A stretch of DNA of 60,103 nucleotides from Roseivirga sp. (GTDB lineage Bacteria > Bacteroidota > Bacteroidia > Cytophagales > Cyclobacteriaceae): contig JAJCYM010000091.1 of assembly GCA_029262895.1 (NCBI GenBank), forward strand, positions 1 to 60,103, read 5' to 3'. Numbering within the stretch: position 1 is the stretch's first letter; every line of letters starts with the position of its first letter. Positions 44,328 through 52,909 of this stretch are shown here, piece after piece. Position numbers and translations under genes: made by a program. The notes under the pieces are model-generated. The model was given only the letters and a program-made list of their open reading frames with translations, was not told the origin of the DNA and did no database searches.

Positions 44328-46433
44328 ATGGCTACAGCAACCATCAAAAGCTCCAGGACTACGAAAAACGGCAAGAATTCGATATCAATTACCACGCTGA
44401 AGCAGGCTTACAAATTGATGCACACTGCGCTCAATATGGCGGTAACCTATGATGAAAATCGTGCCATCTGTAGCAAATATGTTCATAGCACCTCTCGTGG
44501 GCATGAAGCCATTCAGTTAGCTGCGGGAATGTCGCTTCAGGCACATGATTTTGCCGCTCCATATTATAGAGATGAGTCCATTCTTTTGGCAATTGGAATG
44601 CAACCACATGAGTTGATGATGCAGCTTATGGCCAAAAAAGATGACCCATTTTCTGGTGGTCGGACTTATTATGGGCATCCATCGTTAAGGAAGGAAGGAT
44701 TTCCGACCATACCTCATCAAAGCTCTGCTACTGGAATGCAGGCCATTCCAGCTACTGGCATGGCCCATGGCATACATTACCTTGAAAATCAGGGCCTGCT
44801 CAAAGGCAAGAATAAATCAGTAGTGCTATGCTCCTTGGGTGATGGTTCCGTCACGGAAGGAGAAGTATCTGAGGCCTTTCAAATGGCCGTGTTGCATCAA
44901 CTACCCATTGTTTATTTAGTTCAGGATAATGACTGGGGCATTTCGGCCACTGGCAAAGAAATGCGTGCCATGGATGCCTACGAATTCGCAGCAGGATTCA
45001 AGGGAATGGAAAGAATGAGGGTAGATGGAAGTGATTTTGTCTCATCCTATGAAGGACTCACGTCCGCATTCGATTTTGTGAGGAAAAAGAGAGCACCAAT
45101 TCTGGTACACGCTAGTTGCCCATTATTAGGTCATCATACATCCGGGGTAAGGAAAGAATGGTACAGGAGTGATTTTGACTTGGAGGAACATCAAAAATCT
45201 GATCCCATACCAAAGCTTCGTAAGGAACTTAAGAAAAGAGGGGCAAAGGAAGCCCAGTTGATATCTATCGAAGATGAAGCGCGTGCTTTTGTTCAGGCCG
45301 AATATGAAAGGGCACTCAATGCCGAAGATCCTGATCCTGCCACTGTCATGGACCATGAATTTGCACCAACCCTCATTACCGAAGAAAAAGGAATCAGGCG
45401 GCCAAGGGGAGCAGAAAAGGTAGTGATGGTAGATGCTGCATTGCATGCAGTGGATGATATTTTACGAAACGATAACGAAGCCCTGTTTTATGGACAGGAT
45501 GTGGGCGGAACCCTTGGAGGGGTTTTCAGAGAGGCAGCCACGCTGGCACAGAAGTATGGAGATGAGCGTGTATTCAACACTCCAATTGTCGAGGCTTATA
45601 TCGTTGGGTCAACGGCAGGAATGTCTGCAGTTGGTGCGAAACCAATCGTGGAAATCCAGTTTGCGGATTACATCTGGCCGGGATTGAATCAGCTGGTGGA
45701 AGAGCTTTCAAAGAGCTGCTATCTGTCCATGGGAAAATTCCCTATACAATCCCTAATTAGAGTACCCATTGGTGCCTATGGCGGGGGTGGACCTTACCAC
45801 TCCGGAAGTGTAGAATCTACTTTACTAACAATCAGGGGTATCAAAGTTGTTTATCCTTCCAACGCGGCTGATATGAAAGGCCTTATGAAAGCTGCTTTCT
45901 ATGACCCGAATCCCGTGGTGATGCTAGAGCACAAAGGCCTTTATTGGTCTAAGGTGCCCGGCACTGATGATGCCAAGACATTTGAGCCGGATTCAGAATA
46001 CATTGTTCCTTTGGGCAAAGCCAATGTTGCTCAGGAGGCCGATGAAGAGAAAATTGAAAATGGAGAATCCTGTACGGTCATTACTTATGGGATGGGGGTT
46101 TATTGGGCCAAGGCTGCCAGTAAACGTTTTGCGGGTCAATTAGAAATTTTGGATTTAAGAACATTGAATCCACTGGATTGGGATGCTGTGGTAGCATCTG
46201 TGAGGAGGCATAACAAAGCACTTGTCCTGACTGAAGAACCATTAATGAATTCGTTTGCTGAATCTTTGGCTGGCCGTATTTCGGCTACGTGTTTTCAGGA
46301 TTTGGATGCACCTGTAATGACTTTGGGTGCTGAGAATTTACCTGCTATTGCATTGAACGTGGATTTAGAGAAAGCGATGCTCCCCAATGCCGAGAAGGTG
46401 GGGGACACTTTGGAAGAACTGCTTAATTACTAG
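44328..46433 (+). CDS. Fused E1 alpha/beta subunit of a 2-oxoacid (probably branched-chain) dehydrogenase
   Basis: 701 residues joining the alpha and beta E1 chains. The alpha half (about 1-330) has the thiamine diphosphate motif GDGSVTEGEVSEAFQ near residue 166 and the HTSGVRKEW segment; the beta half (about 365-701) starts VVMVDAALHAVDDIL and contains GQDVGGTLGGVFR, EIQFADYIWPGLNQL and GAYGGGGPYHSGSVES. The complex decarboxylates 2-oxo acids from branched amino acids or pyruvate. Fused forms are usual in Bacteroidota; E2 and E3 are not adjacent. A palindrome in the promoter suggests repression by an acyl-CoA-type regulator. Confidence 0.93.
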   Translation: MATATIKSSRTTKNGKNSISITTLKQAYKLMHTALNMAVTYDENRAICSKYVHSTSRGHEAIQLAAGMSLQAHDFAAPYYRDESILLAIGMQPHELMMQLMAKKDDPFSGGRTYYGHPSLRKEGFPTIPHQSSATGMQAIPATGMAHGIHYLENQGLLKGKNKSVVLCSLGDGSVTEGEVSEAFQMAVLHQLPIVYLVQDNDWGISATGKEMRAMDAYEFAAGFKGMERMRVDGSDFVSSYEGLTSAFDFVRKKRAPILVHASCPLLGHHTSGVRKEWYRSDFDLEEHQKSDPIPKLRKELKKRGAKEAQLISIEDEARAFVQAEYERALNAEDPDPATVMDHEFAPTLITEEKGIRRPRGAEKVVMVDAALHAVDDILRNDNEALFYGQDVGGTLGGVFREAATLAQKYGDERVFNTPIVEAYIVGSTAGMSAVGAKPIVEIQFADYIWPGLNQLVEELSKSCYLSMGKFPIQSLIRVPIGAYGGGGPYHSGSVESTLLTIRGIKVVYPSNAADMKGLMKAAFYDPNPVVMLEHKGLYWSKVPGTDDAKTFEPDSEYIVPLGKANVAQEADEEKIENGESCTVITYGMGVYWAKAASKRFAGQLEILDLRTLNPLDWDAVVASVRRHNKALVLTEEPLMNSFAESLAGRISATCFQDLDAPVMTLGAENLPAIALNVDLEKAMLPNAEKVGDTLEELLNY

Positions 46434-48871
46434 AACGGATAGCCAACTGCTATATTCCAAACCGTTTGATTTGACCTTGAAAATGGTTTGACCCAACGGG
46501 ATCCCAATTCAAATCTCGGATCACGCAGCTTATGTCCAACATCCAGTCTGAAAACCAAGAATGAGAAGTCCAACCGCATACCCATACCTGCTCCAATAGC
46601 AAACTCTTTATAGAATCTATCCACTTTGAAGTCAGCTCCTTTTGAAACCGTGATGGTCTCCCCTGGTAAGGGGTCTTCAATATCTTTAAACCGCCAAATA
46701 TTACCGGCATCAATAAAAAATGCCCAATCCAGAAAGCCGGCCAGATTAGTCCGATATTCAATACTGGTCTCAATCAAAATCTCTCCAGGTTGTTCAAATT
46801 GATAGTTATTTCGGTCAGGTACCAAGTTTCCCTCACCATCCAGGATGTTGTTTCCGTCAGGATCTAATTGATAGGGAAAGGAAGATCCAGGCCCAAGCCG
46901 TCTTGGATTCCATGCCCTATTGCTACTGCTACCTCCTGTGAAGAAGAACTTTTCATAGGGCAAGGCCTGGTTACCTGAATAGGGTTTGGCTGCACCGGCA
47001 TTCAATCTTAGTACAAGGGCCTTGTCATTGCCCAGTGGCCAATACTTCCTATAATCAATCTGAAGCTTGAGGAACTGGTAGAATTCCAACTCATTGCTCC
47101 TGAGCCAACCTGTACCGATAACATTGTAAATAGCCCCACCTGACTCAACAAACCATCTCAAAAAGGAAGATGGGCTACGGAGATTGGAGTAATCATTATT
47201 GTAAGTCGCGTTAAAGGAGGTACTACTGACAAAGGAAGGATTAAAGGCCAGGTTCAAGGTGTTGCCCTGTGCCGAGAGTTGCTCAAGCTGCTTTTTAAAA
47301 TCATTATCCAGGCGCAGTGTGTCAATTAAGTTTACGTCCGCTAGGTTTAAGGTGAAGTTGCGATTACCCTCCAAATTTTGCCAGTTGAAGGCAAAAGTAC
47401 CGTTCACATTGCTCCGTGTATACTCGGGCCGATCAGTAAAAGCAAATCCAACAGAGAGAGTTGTTCTGGGATTAAATGTTTTGAGGTTTAGGTTTCTGGA
47501 GTTGAAGGGAGTCACGAACCTGGGAAATGTCACAGAGGCGTTGGCGCCATACTGGATGCTTCTGTAAAAACCTTCTTGCTCGGTGGCTGCAGCAATACCC
47601 TCAGCCCCGATAAAGCCATTCAAGGCGAATATTTCGAGGCCTTTAAAGGTGTTTCGGTTCTTTAAAGAAAGATTGTAGAAAGGGCCAGGAAAACCTTCAC
47701 TCACATTTACCCCGAATTCCTGAGTAAGCTGAAACTTTTGCAGTGGGCTGGTATAAATGTTAGTGACAAATTTGTTTGCAACAAGGGTGGTGTCAAAATT
47801 GATGTTCACGAATTTGAACATATCCATGCTGAGCAACTGGCGTTGTGTATTGACAATTTTTTGAAAATTGTAAGTTTCATTTGGCCGAAAAATGAGCCTG
47901 GTGTCCAGAACCTTTGCAGAGTAGGGGAAGTTACCGAAGGAATAATGTATGCCCTCAAGGTTCTCTTCGGCCCTGATCATATCCGAGCCATTGGTATTGA
48001 ATATAACCGAGTCCAGTTGATAGGTTTGATGCGTGGGCTTATCAGCTGGCTTGTTGATTACCGTGGTAACCCATAGGTCTGATTTGCCCGGGGCATATCT
48101 CACTTCAAAATCAATGAACCTTTCGTTGAACTCGAAGTAACCGTTATTACGCATGACATCATTGATCCTGGCCTTCTCATTTGTGAAGTTATCTTCGTCA
48201 TAAAAACCCCCTTTGGTCAGGAAGGACGGCCCTTGGTTGTTGATCAATAATCTGGTAATGATGGAGTCACCTGTTCTATAATCGAGACTATCTATGAATC
48301 TTCTTTCCCCTTCTTTAATCACAAAATCTTGAAAGATTTTTTTCTTTCGCTCACGAATATTAACACTCACCTCCGACTCTATAAATCCCTTTCTATCCAA
48401 ATAAGCCTTAATGTTTTGTCTTGATTGCTCAATTTTGGCACTATCATAAATCGCCAGCGGAGTACCAGTTCTCATCAGGAAATTGCCATTGATGAGTTGG
48501 TTATTCAAGCGACCAAGTCTTCGGGCCTTTTTTCTGTCCAAACCATCGGTCGATTTTCCTTTGGCCGTTTTCTTTGTTGCTTTTTTATCAAGACGGGTTA
48601 TCATCGCCTTTTTGCGCTGATTGATAATTGTGGTATCATAGTCATCAAGTCCTTGCTGGTATAAGTAAGCACCTAGTGGGCCAAATATCGGTGTGCGGCT
48701 ATTTGGTTCCAGGATGATGAGATCAAACATCTCAGCCCTGTTGGATTCTTCGGTACCTTTGATGTATTGTTTGTAAAGTAGTTTTTCGCCATCTTCCAAA
48801 CTGCGGGTTGTGATACATCCGCCTAGCGCTAACAATAAAATGAGGAATAATAGTCCGGCCTTCACGTTCAC
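46430..48871 (-). CDS. tamL: TamL: lipidated TamA/BamA-family outer-membrane assembly protein
   Basis: 813 residues. The N-terminus is a lipoprotein signal (LFLILLLALGGC), which separates TamL of Bacteroidota from the TamA of Proteobacteria. A basic region (RLDKKATKKTAKGK) and POTRA-like repeats (about 140-400) are followed by the Omp85 barrel, with the lid-lock-type motif region GGSSSNRAWNPRRLGP and a final strand WNIAVGYPF ending in Phe. It helps move proteins or lipids to the outer membrane with TamB. It starts with GTG at 48871, as an in-frame TAG lies upstream. Overlaps the convergent E1 gene by four bases. Confidence 0.92.
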   Translation of the reverse strand: MNVKAGLLFLILLLALGGCITTRSLEDGEKLLYKQYIKGTEESNRAEMFDLIILEPNSRTPIFGPLGAYLYQQGLDDYDTTIINQRKKAMITRLDKKATKKTAKGKSTDGLDRKKARRLGRLNNQLINGNFLMRTGTPLAIYDSAKIEQSRQNIKAYLDRKGFIESEVSVNIRERKKKIFQDFVIKEGERRFIDSLDYRTGDSIITRLLINNQGPSFLTKGGFYDEDNFTNEKARINDVMRNNGYFEFNERFIDFEVRYAPGKSDLWVTTVINKPADKPTHQTYQLDSVIFNTNGSDMIRAEENLEGIHYSFGNFPYSAKVLDTRLIFRPNETYNFQKIVNTQRQLLSMDMFKFVNINFDTTLVANKFVTNIYTSPLQKFQLTQEFGVNVSEGFPGPFYNLSLKNRNTFKGLEIFALNGFIGAEGIAAATEQEGFYRSIQYGANASVTFPRFVTPFNSRNLNLKTFNPRTTLSVGFAFTDRPEYTRSNVNGTFAFNWQNLEGNRNFTLNLADVNLIDTLRLDNDFKKQLEQLSAQGNTLNLAFNPSFVSSTSFNATYNNDYSNLRSPSSFLRWFVESGGAIYNVIGTGWLRSNELEFYQFLKLQIDYRKYWPLGNDKALVLRLNAGAAKPYSGNQALPYEKFFFTGGSSSNRAWNPRRLGPGSSFPYQLDPDGNNILDGEGNLVPDRNNYQFEQPGEILIETSIEYRTNLAGFLDWAFFIDAGNIWRFKDIEDPLPGETITVSKGADFKVDRFYKEFAIGAGMGMRLDFSFLVFRLDVGHKLRDPRFELGSRWVKPFSRSNQTVWNIAVGYPF

Positions 48872-48885
48872 AAATCCTGTCTGAT

Positions 48886-49620
48886 ATGCTTTCTAAACGA
48901 ATTTCAAGGTACATCAAATCTCTTCAATTAAAAAAATATCGAAAGCTGGAGCAATCTTTTATTGTGGAAGGTGAAAAAGGAGTGTCTGAGATATTGAAAT
49001 CTGACTTTGAAATTGAACTTCTTCTTTATACTGAAAACATTGATAAAGAGATACTTAACAATTCAGATTCGGGTGAATTTGATTCAATTTTGGTGAGTCA
49101 AAAGGAATTGGAACAAGTGGGAACATTTAAGTCCAACAATGCAGGACTTGTGGTGGCTAAATGCAAAGCGAATGAGCCTTTTGAGATTACTACAGGTATC
49201 ACGCTGGCACTTGATGATGTGAAAGATCCCGGTAACCTTGGTACCATTATTCGAATTGCCGATTGGTACGGTATCAAAGGGATTGTATGTTCCTTAGAAT
49301 GTGCTGATGTTTATAATCCCAAAGTGATCAATTCTTCGATGGGATCATTTGCAAGAGTGGAGGTATGGCATACACAATTGGAGGAAGTGTTGCGGCATAG
49401 CAAGCTGCCGATTTACGGGGCATTGCTGGAAGGAGAGAATATTTACGAACAAAACCTGGCCAGTGATGGGATTATTGTTTTGGGTAGTGAATCTCATGGT
49501 ATCAGCGAACCGATTGAGAAACTAGTGAGCCAACCCATCAGCATTCCGAAAAGAGGAGGGGCAGAGTCCTTGAATGTATCAGTGGCTACTGCAGTGATTT
49601 TAGACAATTTCTTTCGCTAA
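48886..49620 (+). CDS. TrmH/SpoU-family RNA 2'-O-methyltransferase
   Basis: 244 residues. An N-terminal substrate-binding part (EQSFIVEGEKGVSEIL) precedes the knotted SPOUT domain with the three motifs: DDVKDPGNLGTIIRIADW, IVLGSESHGIS and ESLNVSVATAVIL. It methylates a ribose in tRNA or 23S rRNA; the target is not decidable here. It is divergent from tamL with only 14 bp between start codons, so each promoter must lie inside the other's gene. Its TAA stop is the outermost end of the dispersed element at 49618. Confidence 0.93.
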   Translation: MLSKRISRYIKSLQLKKYRKLEQSFIVEGEKGVSEILKSDFEIELLLYTENIDKEILNNSDSGEFDSILVSQKELEQVGTFKSNNAGLVVAKCKANEPFEITTGITLALDDVKDPGNLGTIIRIADWYGIKGIVCSLECADVYNPKVINSSMGSFARVEVWHTQLEEVLRHSKLPIYGALLEGENIYEQNLASDGIIVLGSESHGISEPIEKLVSQPISIPKRGGAESLNVSVATAVILDNFFR

Positions 49621-49786
49621 CCCGGTTTATGCAGTAGAGGTCGTAGTGAGGGCGTAAATCGCAATGAATCAGGACGTTTGGATTTGGAAGCATAGCACGG
49701 CTATGGTGAAAAGACAAACGAAGCGAAGCAGCTGATTCGAAGTGAGTTACGTCCGCAACAGAAAATCTACTGGATTATCCGGGTTA
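49618..49786. repeat. 169-bp element with TAACCCGG inverted ends
   Basis: The ends are TAACCCGG (49618-49625) and CCGGGTTA (49779-49786), with inverted similarity extending 21 bases (18 identical). A central hairpin CATAGC-ACG-GCTATG lies at 49691-49705. A partial copy is at 33996-34047. The element contains no reading frame. Both flanking convergent genes take their TAA stop codon from its outermost three bases. It is the size of a MITE-like or REP-like non-autonomous element. Confidence 0.75.
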
Positions 49787-50590
49787 AAAAAGCGTATCTC
49801 CACTTTCTTCACTGGCCTGTTTGGCAAGTTTATCCGCCTCCTCTTTACCCAAGTATTTATCGATAAAATGATGCGCGACATAGAGCAATGGAGTGAGGGC
49901 TACAGCCACAAGAAATTTATAGGTGTAATTGGTAATACCGACAGCCATAACCTGCTTCAGGCTCCAGGGGCCGAGTATATAAAAGGCCACAATAAGCACC
50001 ACAAAACTATCAATGAGTTGCGAAACCAATGTGGACCCTGTAGCACGCAGCCAAATCTTGTTTTTGCCGGTTAACTTTCTCAGCCTATGGAAAACAAAAA
50101 CGTCAACAAATTGGCCAATGAGAAAGGCAATAAGGGACGCAAAAATAATATTGAGCCCCTGCGAAAATACCTTTTGAAAGGCTTCATTAATATTAAATGG
50201 GTTTCCGGCAGCATCCGTATTGTTCACATCTAACCAGAAGTCTGCGGGTGCCAGCTGCATCACCAGATAGATGATTATAAAGGCATAGGCAATCAGGCCT
50301 ACGGTAATATAGGTGATCCTTTTTACGCCCTTTTTGCCAAAATATTCATTGATAATGTCGGTGGTAATAAACACTACAGGCCAAAGCAAAACTCCTGCTG
50401 TAAGATTGAACTGAAGTTTAAAATCTCCGAGCAATGTGATCTCTAAAGGCTCAAACCCCATTGTTCTTTCAAAGGAGAAAATCTTTCCGCCAACCAACTC
50501 AGCGATGAGTGCATTTGTGATAAAAATACCACTCAGAATGATAAATAGGCTTGTTTTTTTATTTTTTAGAACGGATTCAGACATAGTCAA
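49784..50590 (-). CDS. Queuosine precursor transporter (YhhQ/VUT family)
   Basis: 268 residues with about six transmembrane helices. Family marks are TNALIAELVGGKIF near the start, LLWPVVFITTDIINEYFGKKGVKRI in the centre and ASLIAFLIGQFVDVFVFHRLRK. It imports 7-cyano- or 7-deazaguanine for queuosine modification of tRNA. It lies three bases after rnz. The stop codon is provided by the end of the 169-bp element. Confidence 0.92.
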   Translation of the reverse strand: MTMSESVLKNKKTSLFIILSGIFITNALIAELVGGKIFSFERTMGFEPLEITLLGDFKLQFNLTAGVLLWPVVFITTDIINEYFGKKGVKRITYITVGLIAYAFIIIYLVMQLAPADFWLDVNNTDAAGNPFNINEAFQKVFSQGLNIIFASLIAFLIGQFVDVFVFHRLRKLTGKNKIWLRATGSTLVSQLIDSFVVLIVAFYILGPWSLKQVMAVGITNYTYKFLVAVALTPLLYVAHHFIDKYLGKEEADKLAKQASEESGDTLF

Positions 50591-50593
50591 CCA

Positions 50594-51514
50594 CTAAGAT
50601 TCTACGAGTTCAAATTCTTCTCCTTCAATAGCAAGCTTGGAATTTTTAAATACAGATTTTGCCTCCTCTAATATAGGATTCAAATCTTTATATCGAATAG
50701 AAAAATGACCCAAGAGTAGCTTTCCAACCTTGGCTTTAGAAGCTATGGTAGCTGCTTCTTTGGCTGTAGAATGATAAGTGTTTGCGGCCCTATCCATATG
50801 CTCTTCCGTAAAAGTCGACTCATGATAAAGCATGTCTACACCTTTGATATGCGGTATTATAGACTCATCATATTTGGTGTCTGAGCAAAAGGCATATTTG
50901 AAAGACTTTTTTGGAGGAAATGTCATGTCACCATTTTTGAACAGTAGGTTTCCATCATTGTCCAGAATGTCTTCACCGTGCTTCAACCGTACAATATTCC
51001 TTGTAGTAAAATCATCTGGCAACTTGGTCTTGTCAATCCTGCGCTTTTTTGGTTTCTCTTCGAACAAAAAGCCGCTGCAAGGAATCCTATGATTCAATGG
51101 AATGGTGGACACTTTTATGAAATCGTCTTCGTGAATGATCTTATGAGTTTCCGTATCAATTGCGTGAAACTTGATATCATAATTAAATACGGTCTCCGAA
51201 TATTTCAGCTGAAGGGTAATGATTTCAGATAAGCCTTTAGGAGCATATAAATTCAATCCCTTCTTTCTGCCTTGCAAATGCATTGTAGACAGTAAGCCCA
51301 TAAGGCCCAGATAGTGGTCACCATGAAGGTGGCTGATGAATATGTTATTGATGCGTTGAGGTTTGATACGGAAACGAGCCATTTGCAGCTGCGTTCCCTC
51401 TCCACAGTCTATCAGGTAATACCTGCCCTCTACGTTAACAAGTTGTGAAGTGTGATGCCTTCTATGTGCTGGGGCGGCTGAATTGGAACCTAATATTTTA
51501 ACTATGATACTCAA
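50594..51514 (-). CDS. rnz: Ribonuclease Z
   Basis: 306 residues, metallo-beta-lactamase fold. The zinc motif SHLHGDHYLG gives H62, H64, D66, H67; further ligands are in CSDTKY and GHFSIRYKD. The N-terminus ILGSNSAAPAHRRHHTSQ is the tRNase Z signature. It trims tRNA 3' trailers, relevant to the sucC-linked tRNA. The gene lies 14 bp after the STAS gene and three bases before the transporter gene. Confidence 0.96.
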   Translation of the reverse strand: MSIIVKILGSNSAAPAHRRHHTSQLVNVEGRYYLIDCGEGTQLQMARFRIKPQRINNIFISHLHGDHYLGLMGLLSTMHLQGRKKGLNLYAPKGLSEIITLQLKYSETVFNYDIKFHAIDTETHKIIHEDDFIKVSTIPLNHRIPCSGFLFEEKPKKRRIDKTKLPDDFTTRNIVRLKHGEDILDNDGNLLFKNGDMTFPPKKSFKYAFCSDTKYDESIIPHIKGVDMLYHESTFTEEHMDRAANTYHSTAKEAATIASKAKVGKLLLGHFSIRYKDLNPILEEAKSVFKNSKLAIEGEEFELVES

Positions 51515-51528
51515 AAGGAGGGTGGGGG

Positions 51529-51915
51529 TTATTCTGCGGAATCTCCCTCTTCACCCAATTGCTTTTCCAATTCACTCATCATGATGTTCTCAATCGCCTC
51601 ATGATCAGTAGGCAAAATATTCAGAACCTTATCCAATTGGGAGATTGAAATCAATTTTTCTACCATAGGTTGAAGTCCTGTTAATACAAACTCTCCACCT
51701 GCTTCAGTGAAGGTTCTGTTTCCTGTAAGGAGGGCACTGAGACCGGAAGAATCGGAATACTTTGTGCTGGACAGATTAACCACCAAATTTTTGGTGCCCT
51801 GTGTATTGAGATTAACGAACTCTGATTTGAGATCGGGAGAGAGCGTTGAATCCAGTTTGTCCTCCTCAAGCTTCAGGATGGTGTATTGCTCTTGTTTATC
51901 AACAGTAAATTTCAT
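51529..51915 (-). CDS. STAS-domain protein (anti-sigma factor antagonist-like)
   Basis: 128 residues: one STAS domain with the conserved NLSSTKYSDSSGLSALL segment carrying the serine that is phosphorylated in SpoIIAA-type antagonists, plus a 25-residue acidic tail. No serine kinase or phosphatase gene is next to it. It starts two bases after purC and precedes rnz, so it is expressed with housekeeping genes; partner unknown. Confidence 0.88.
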   Translation of the reverse strand: MKFTVDKQEQYTILKLEEDKLDSTLSPDLKSEFVNLNTQGTKNLVVNLSSTKYSDSSGLSALLTGNRTFTEAGGEFVLTGLQPMVEKLISISQLDKVLNILPTDHEAIENIMMSELEKQLGEEGDSAE

Positions 51916-51917
51916 GG

Positions 51918-52865
51918 CTATTGTTTTATATCTAAGTAGTTTTTGATATTACGTTCTATTCTCTCAGCGATATCACCGCCTTCATTTTTGACAAACTTGT
52001 CGCCCGTTATACGTTCAAAAAGCTCAATATACCGGTCGGAAATGGAATTTACAACCTCATCAGTCATTTCAGGTATTTGTTGATTGTCCTTTCCCTGAAA
52101 TCCATTTTCTATCAGCCATTGCCTTACAAATTCCTTTGAAAGTTGCTTTTGTTTTTCTCCTTGGTCCTGTCTATCCTGGTATCCATCGGCATAGAAATAG
52201 CGCGATGAATCCGGAGTATGGGCTTCATCAATCAAATAGATTTGACCATCTTTTTGACCAAATTCATATTTAGTATCAACCAGGATCAGGTCTTGCTTAG
52301 CGGCAATTTCCGTGCCTCTTGCAAATAGTTGCCTTGTATAGTTTTCAAGTTTCAGGTAATCCTGTTCACTAACCAATCCTTGCTGCAAAATTTCTTCTCT
52401 TGAAATATCTTCATCGTGGCCTTCGCTGGCCTTGGTGGAAGGGGTGATAATTGGCTGAGGAAGTCTGTCATTTTCTTTCAGACCATCTGGTAGGGGTACC
52501 CCGCAAATCTGGCGTTTTCCTGAGCGATATTCTCTCCAGGCATGACCTGCCAGATAACCACGAATCACCATTTCAACCATGTATGGATCACAATTGAATC
52601 CAATGCTTACGTTGGGATCAGGGGAGGTCTCTATCCAATTTGGAACAATATCTTCAGTGGCTTTTAAGGCTTTGGAAGCAATTTGGTTGAGTACTTGGCC
52701 CTTATAAGGTATGGCCCTTGGTAACACAACATCGAAGGCTGATATTCTGTCTGAGGCAACCATAACCAGCAAGTCATTAAAGAAGTAGATGTCTCTGACC
52801 TTTCCTCTATAAAAATTTGTCTGATTTTCGAAACGGAAGTGTGTTTCCTTGATGGCTTGAGGCAT
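51918..52865 (-). CDS. purC: Phosphoribosylaminoimidazole-succinocarboxamide synthase
   Basis: 315 residues, the longer (eukaryote-like) SAICAR synthetase form. Motifs include [13 protein letters not shown]-binding [32 protein letters not shown] and [11 protein letters not shown]. It joins CAIR and aspartate in purine synthesis. An exact -7 element, TACTTTTG, ends only four bases before the ATG, which would give an essentially leaderless transcript. Confidence 0.96.
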   Translation of the reverse strand: MPQAIKETHFRFENQTNFYRGKVRDIYFFNDLLVMVASDRISAFDVVLPRAIPYKGQVLNQIASKALKATEDIVPNWIETSPDPNVSIGFNCDPYMVEMVIRGYLAGHAWREYRSGKRQICGVPLPDGLKENDRLPQPIITPSTKASEGHDEDISREEILQQGLVSEQDYLKLENYTRQLFARGTEIAAKQDLILVDTKYEFGQKDGQIYLIDEAHTPDSSRYFYADGYQDRQDQGEKQKQLSKEFVRQWLIENGFQGKDNQQIPEMTDEVVNSISDRYIELFERITGDKFVKNEGGDIAERIERNIKNYLDIKQ

Positions 52866-52869
52866 GAAA

Positions 52870-52877
52870 CAAAAGTA
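52870..52877 (-). promoter_or_regulatory. -7 element TACTTTTG abutting the purC start codon
   Basis: Exact TAnnTTTG on the minus strand, four bases before the ATG. No TTG at the normal upstream spacing. If functional, transcription would begin at or within a base or two of the start codon. Confidence 0.35.
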
Positions 52878-52909
52878 GTGATTATTGGTATTGGTTTGTT
52901 ATGTCTTTC

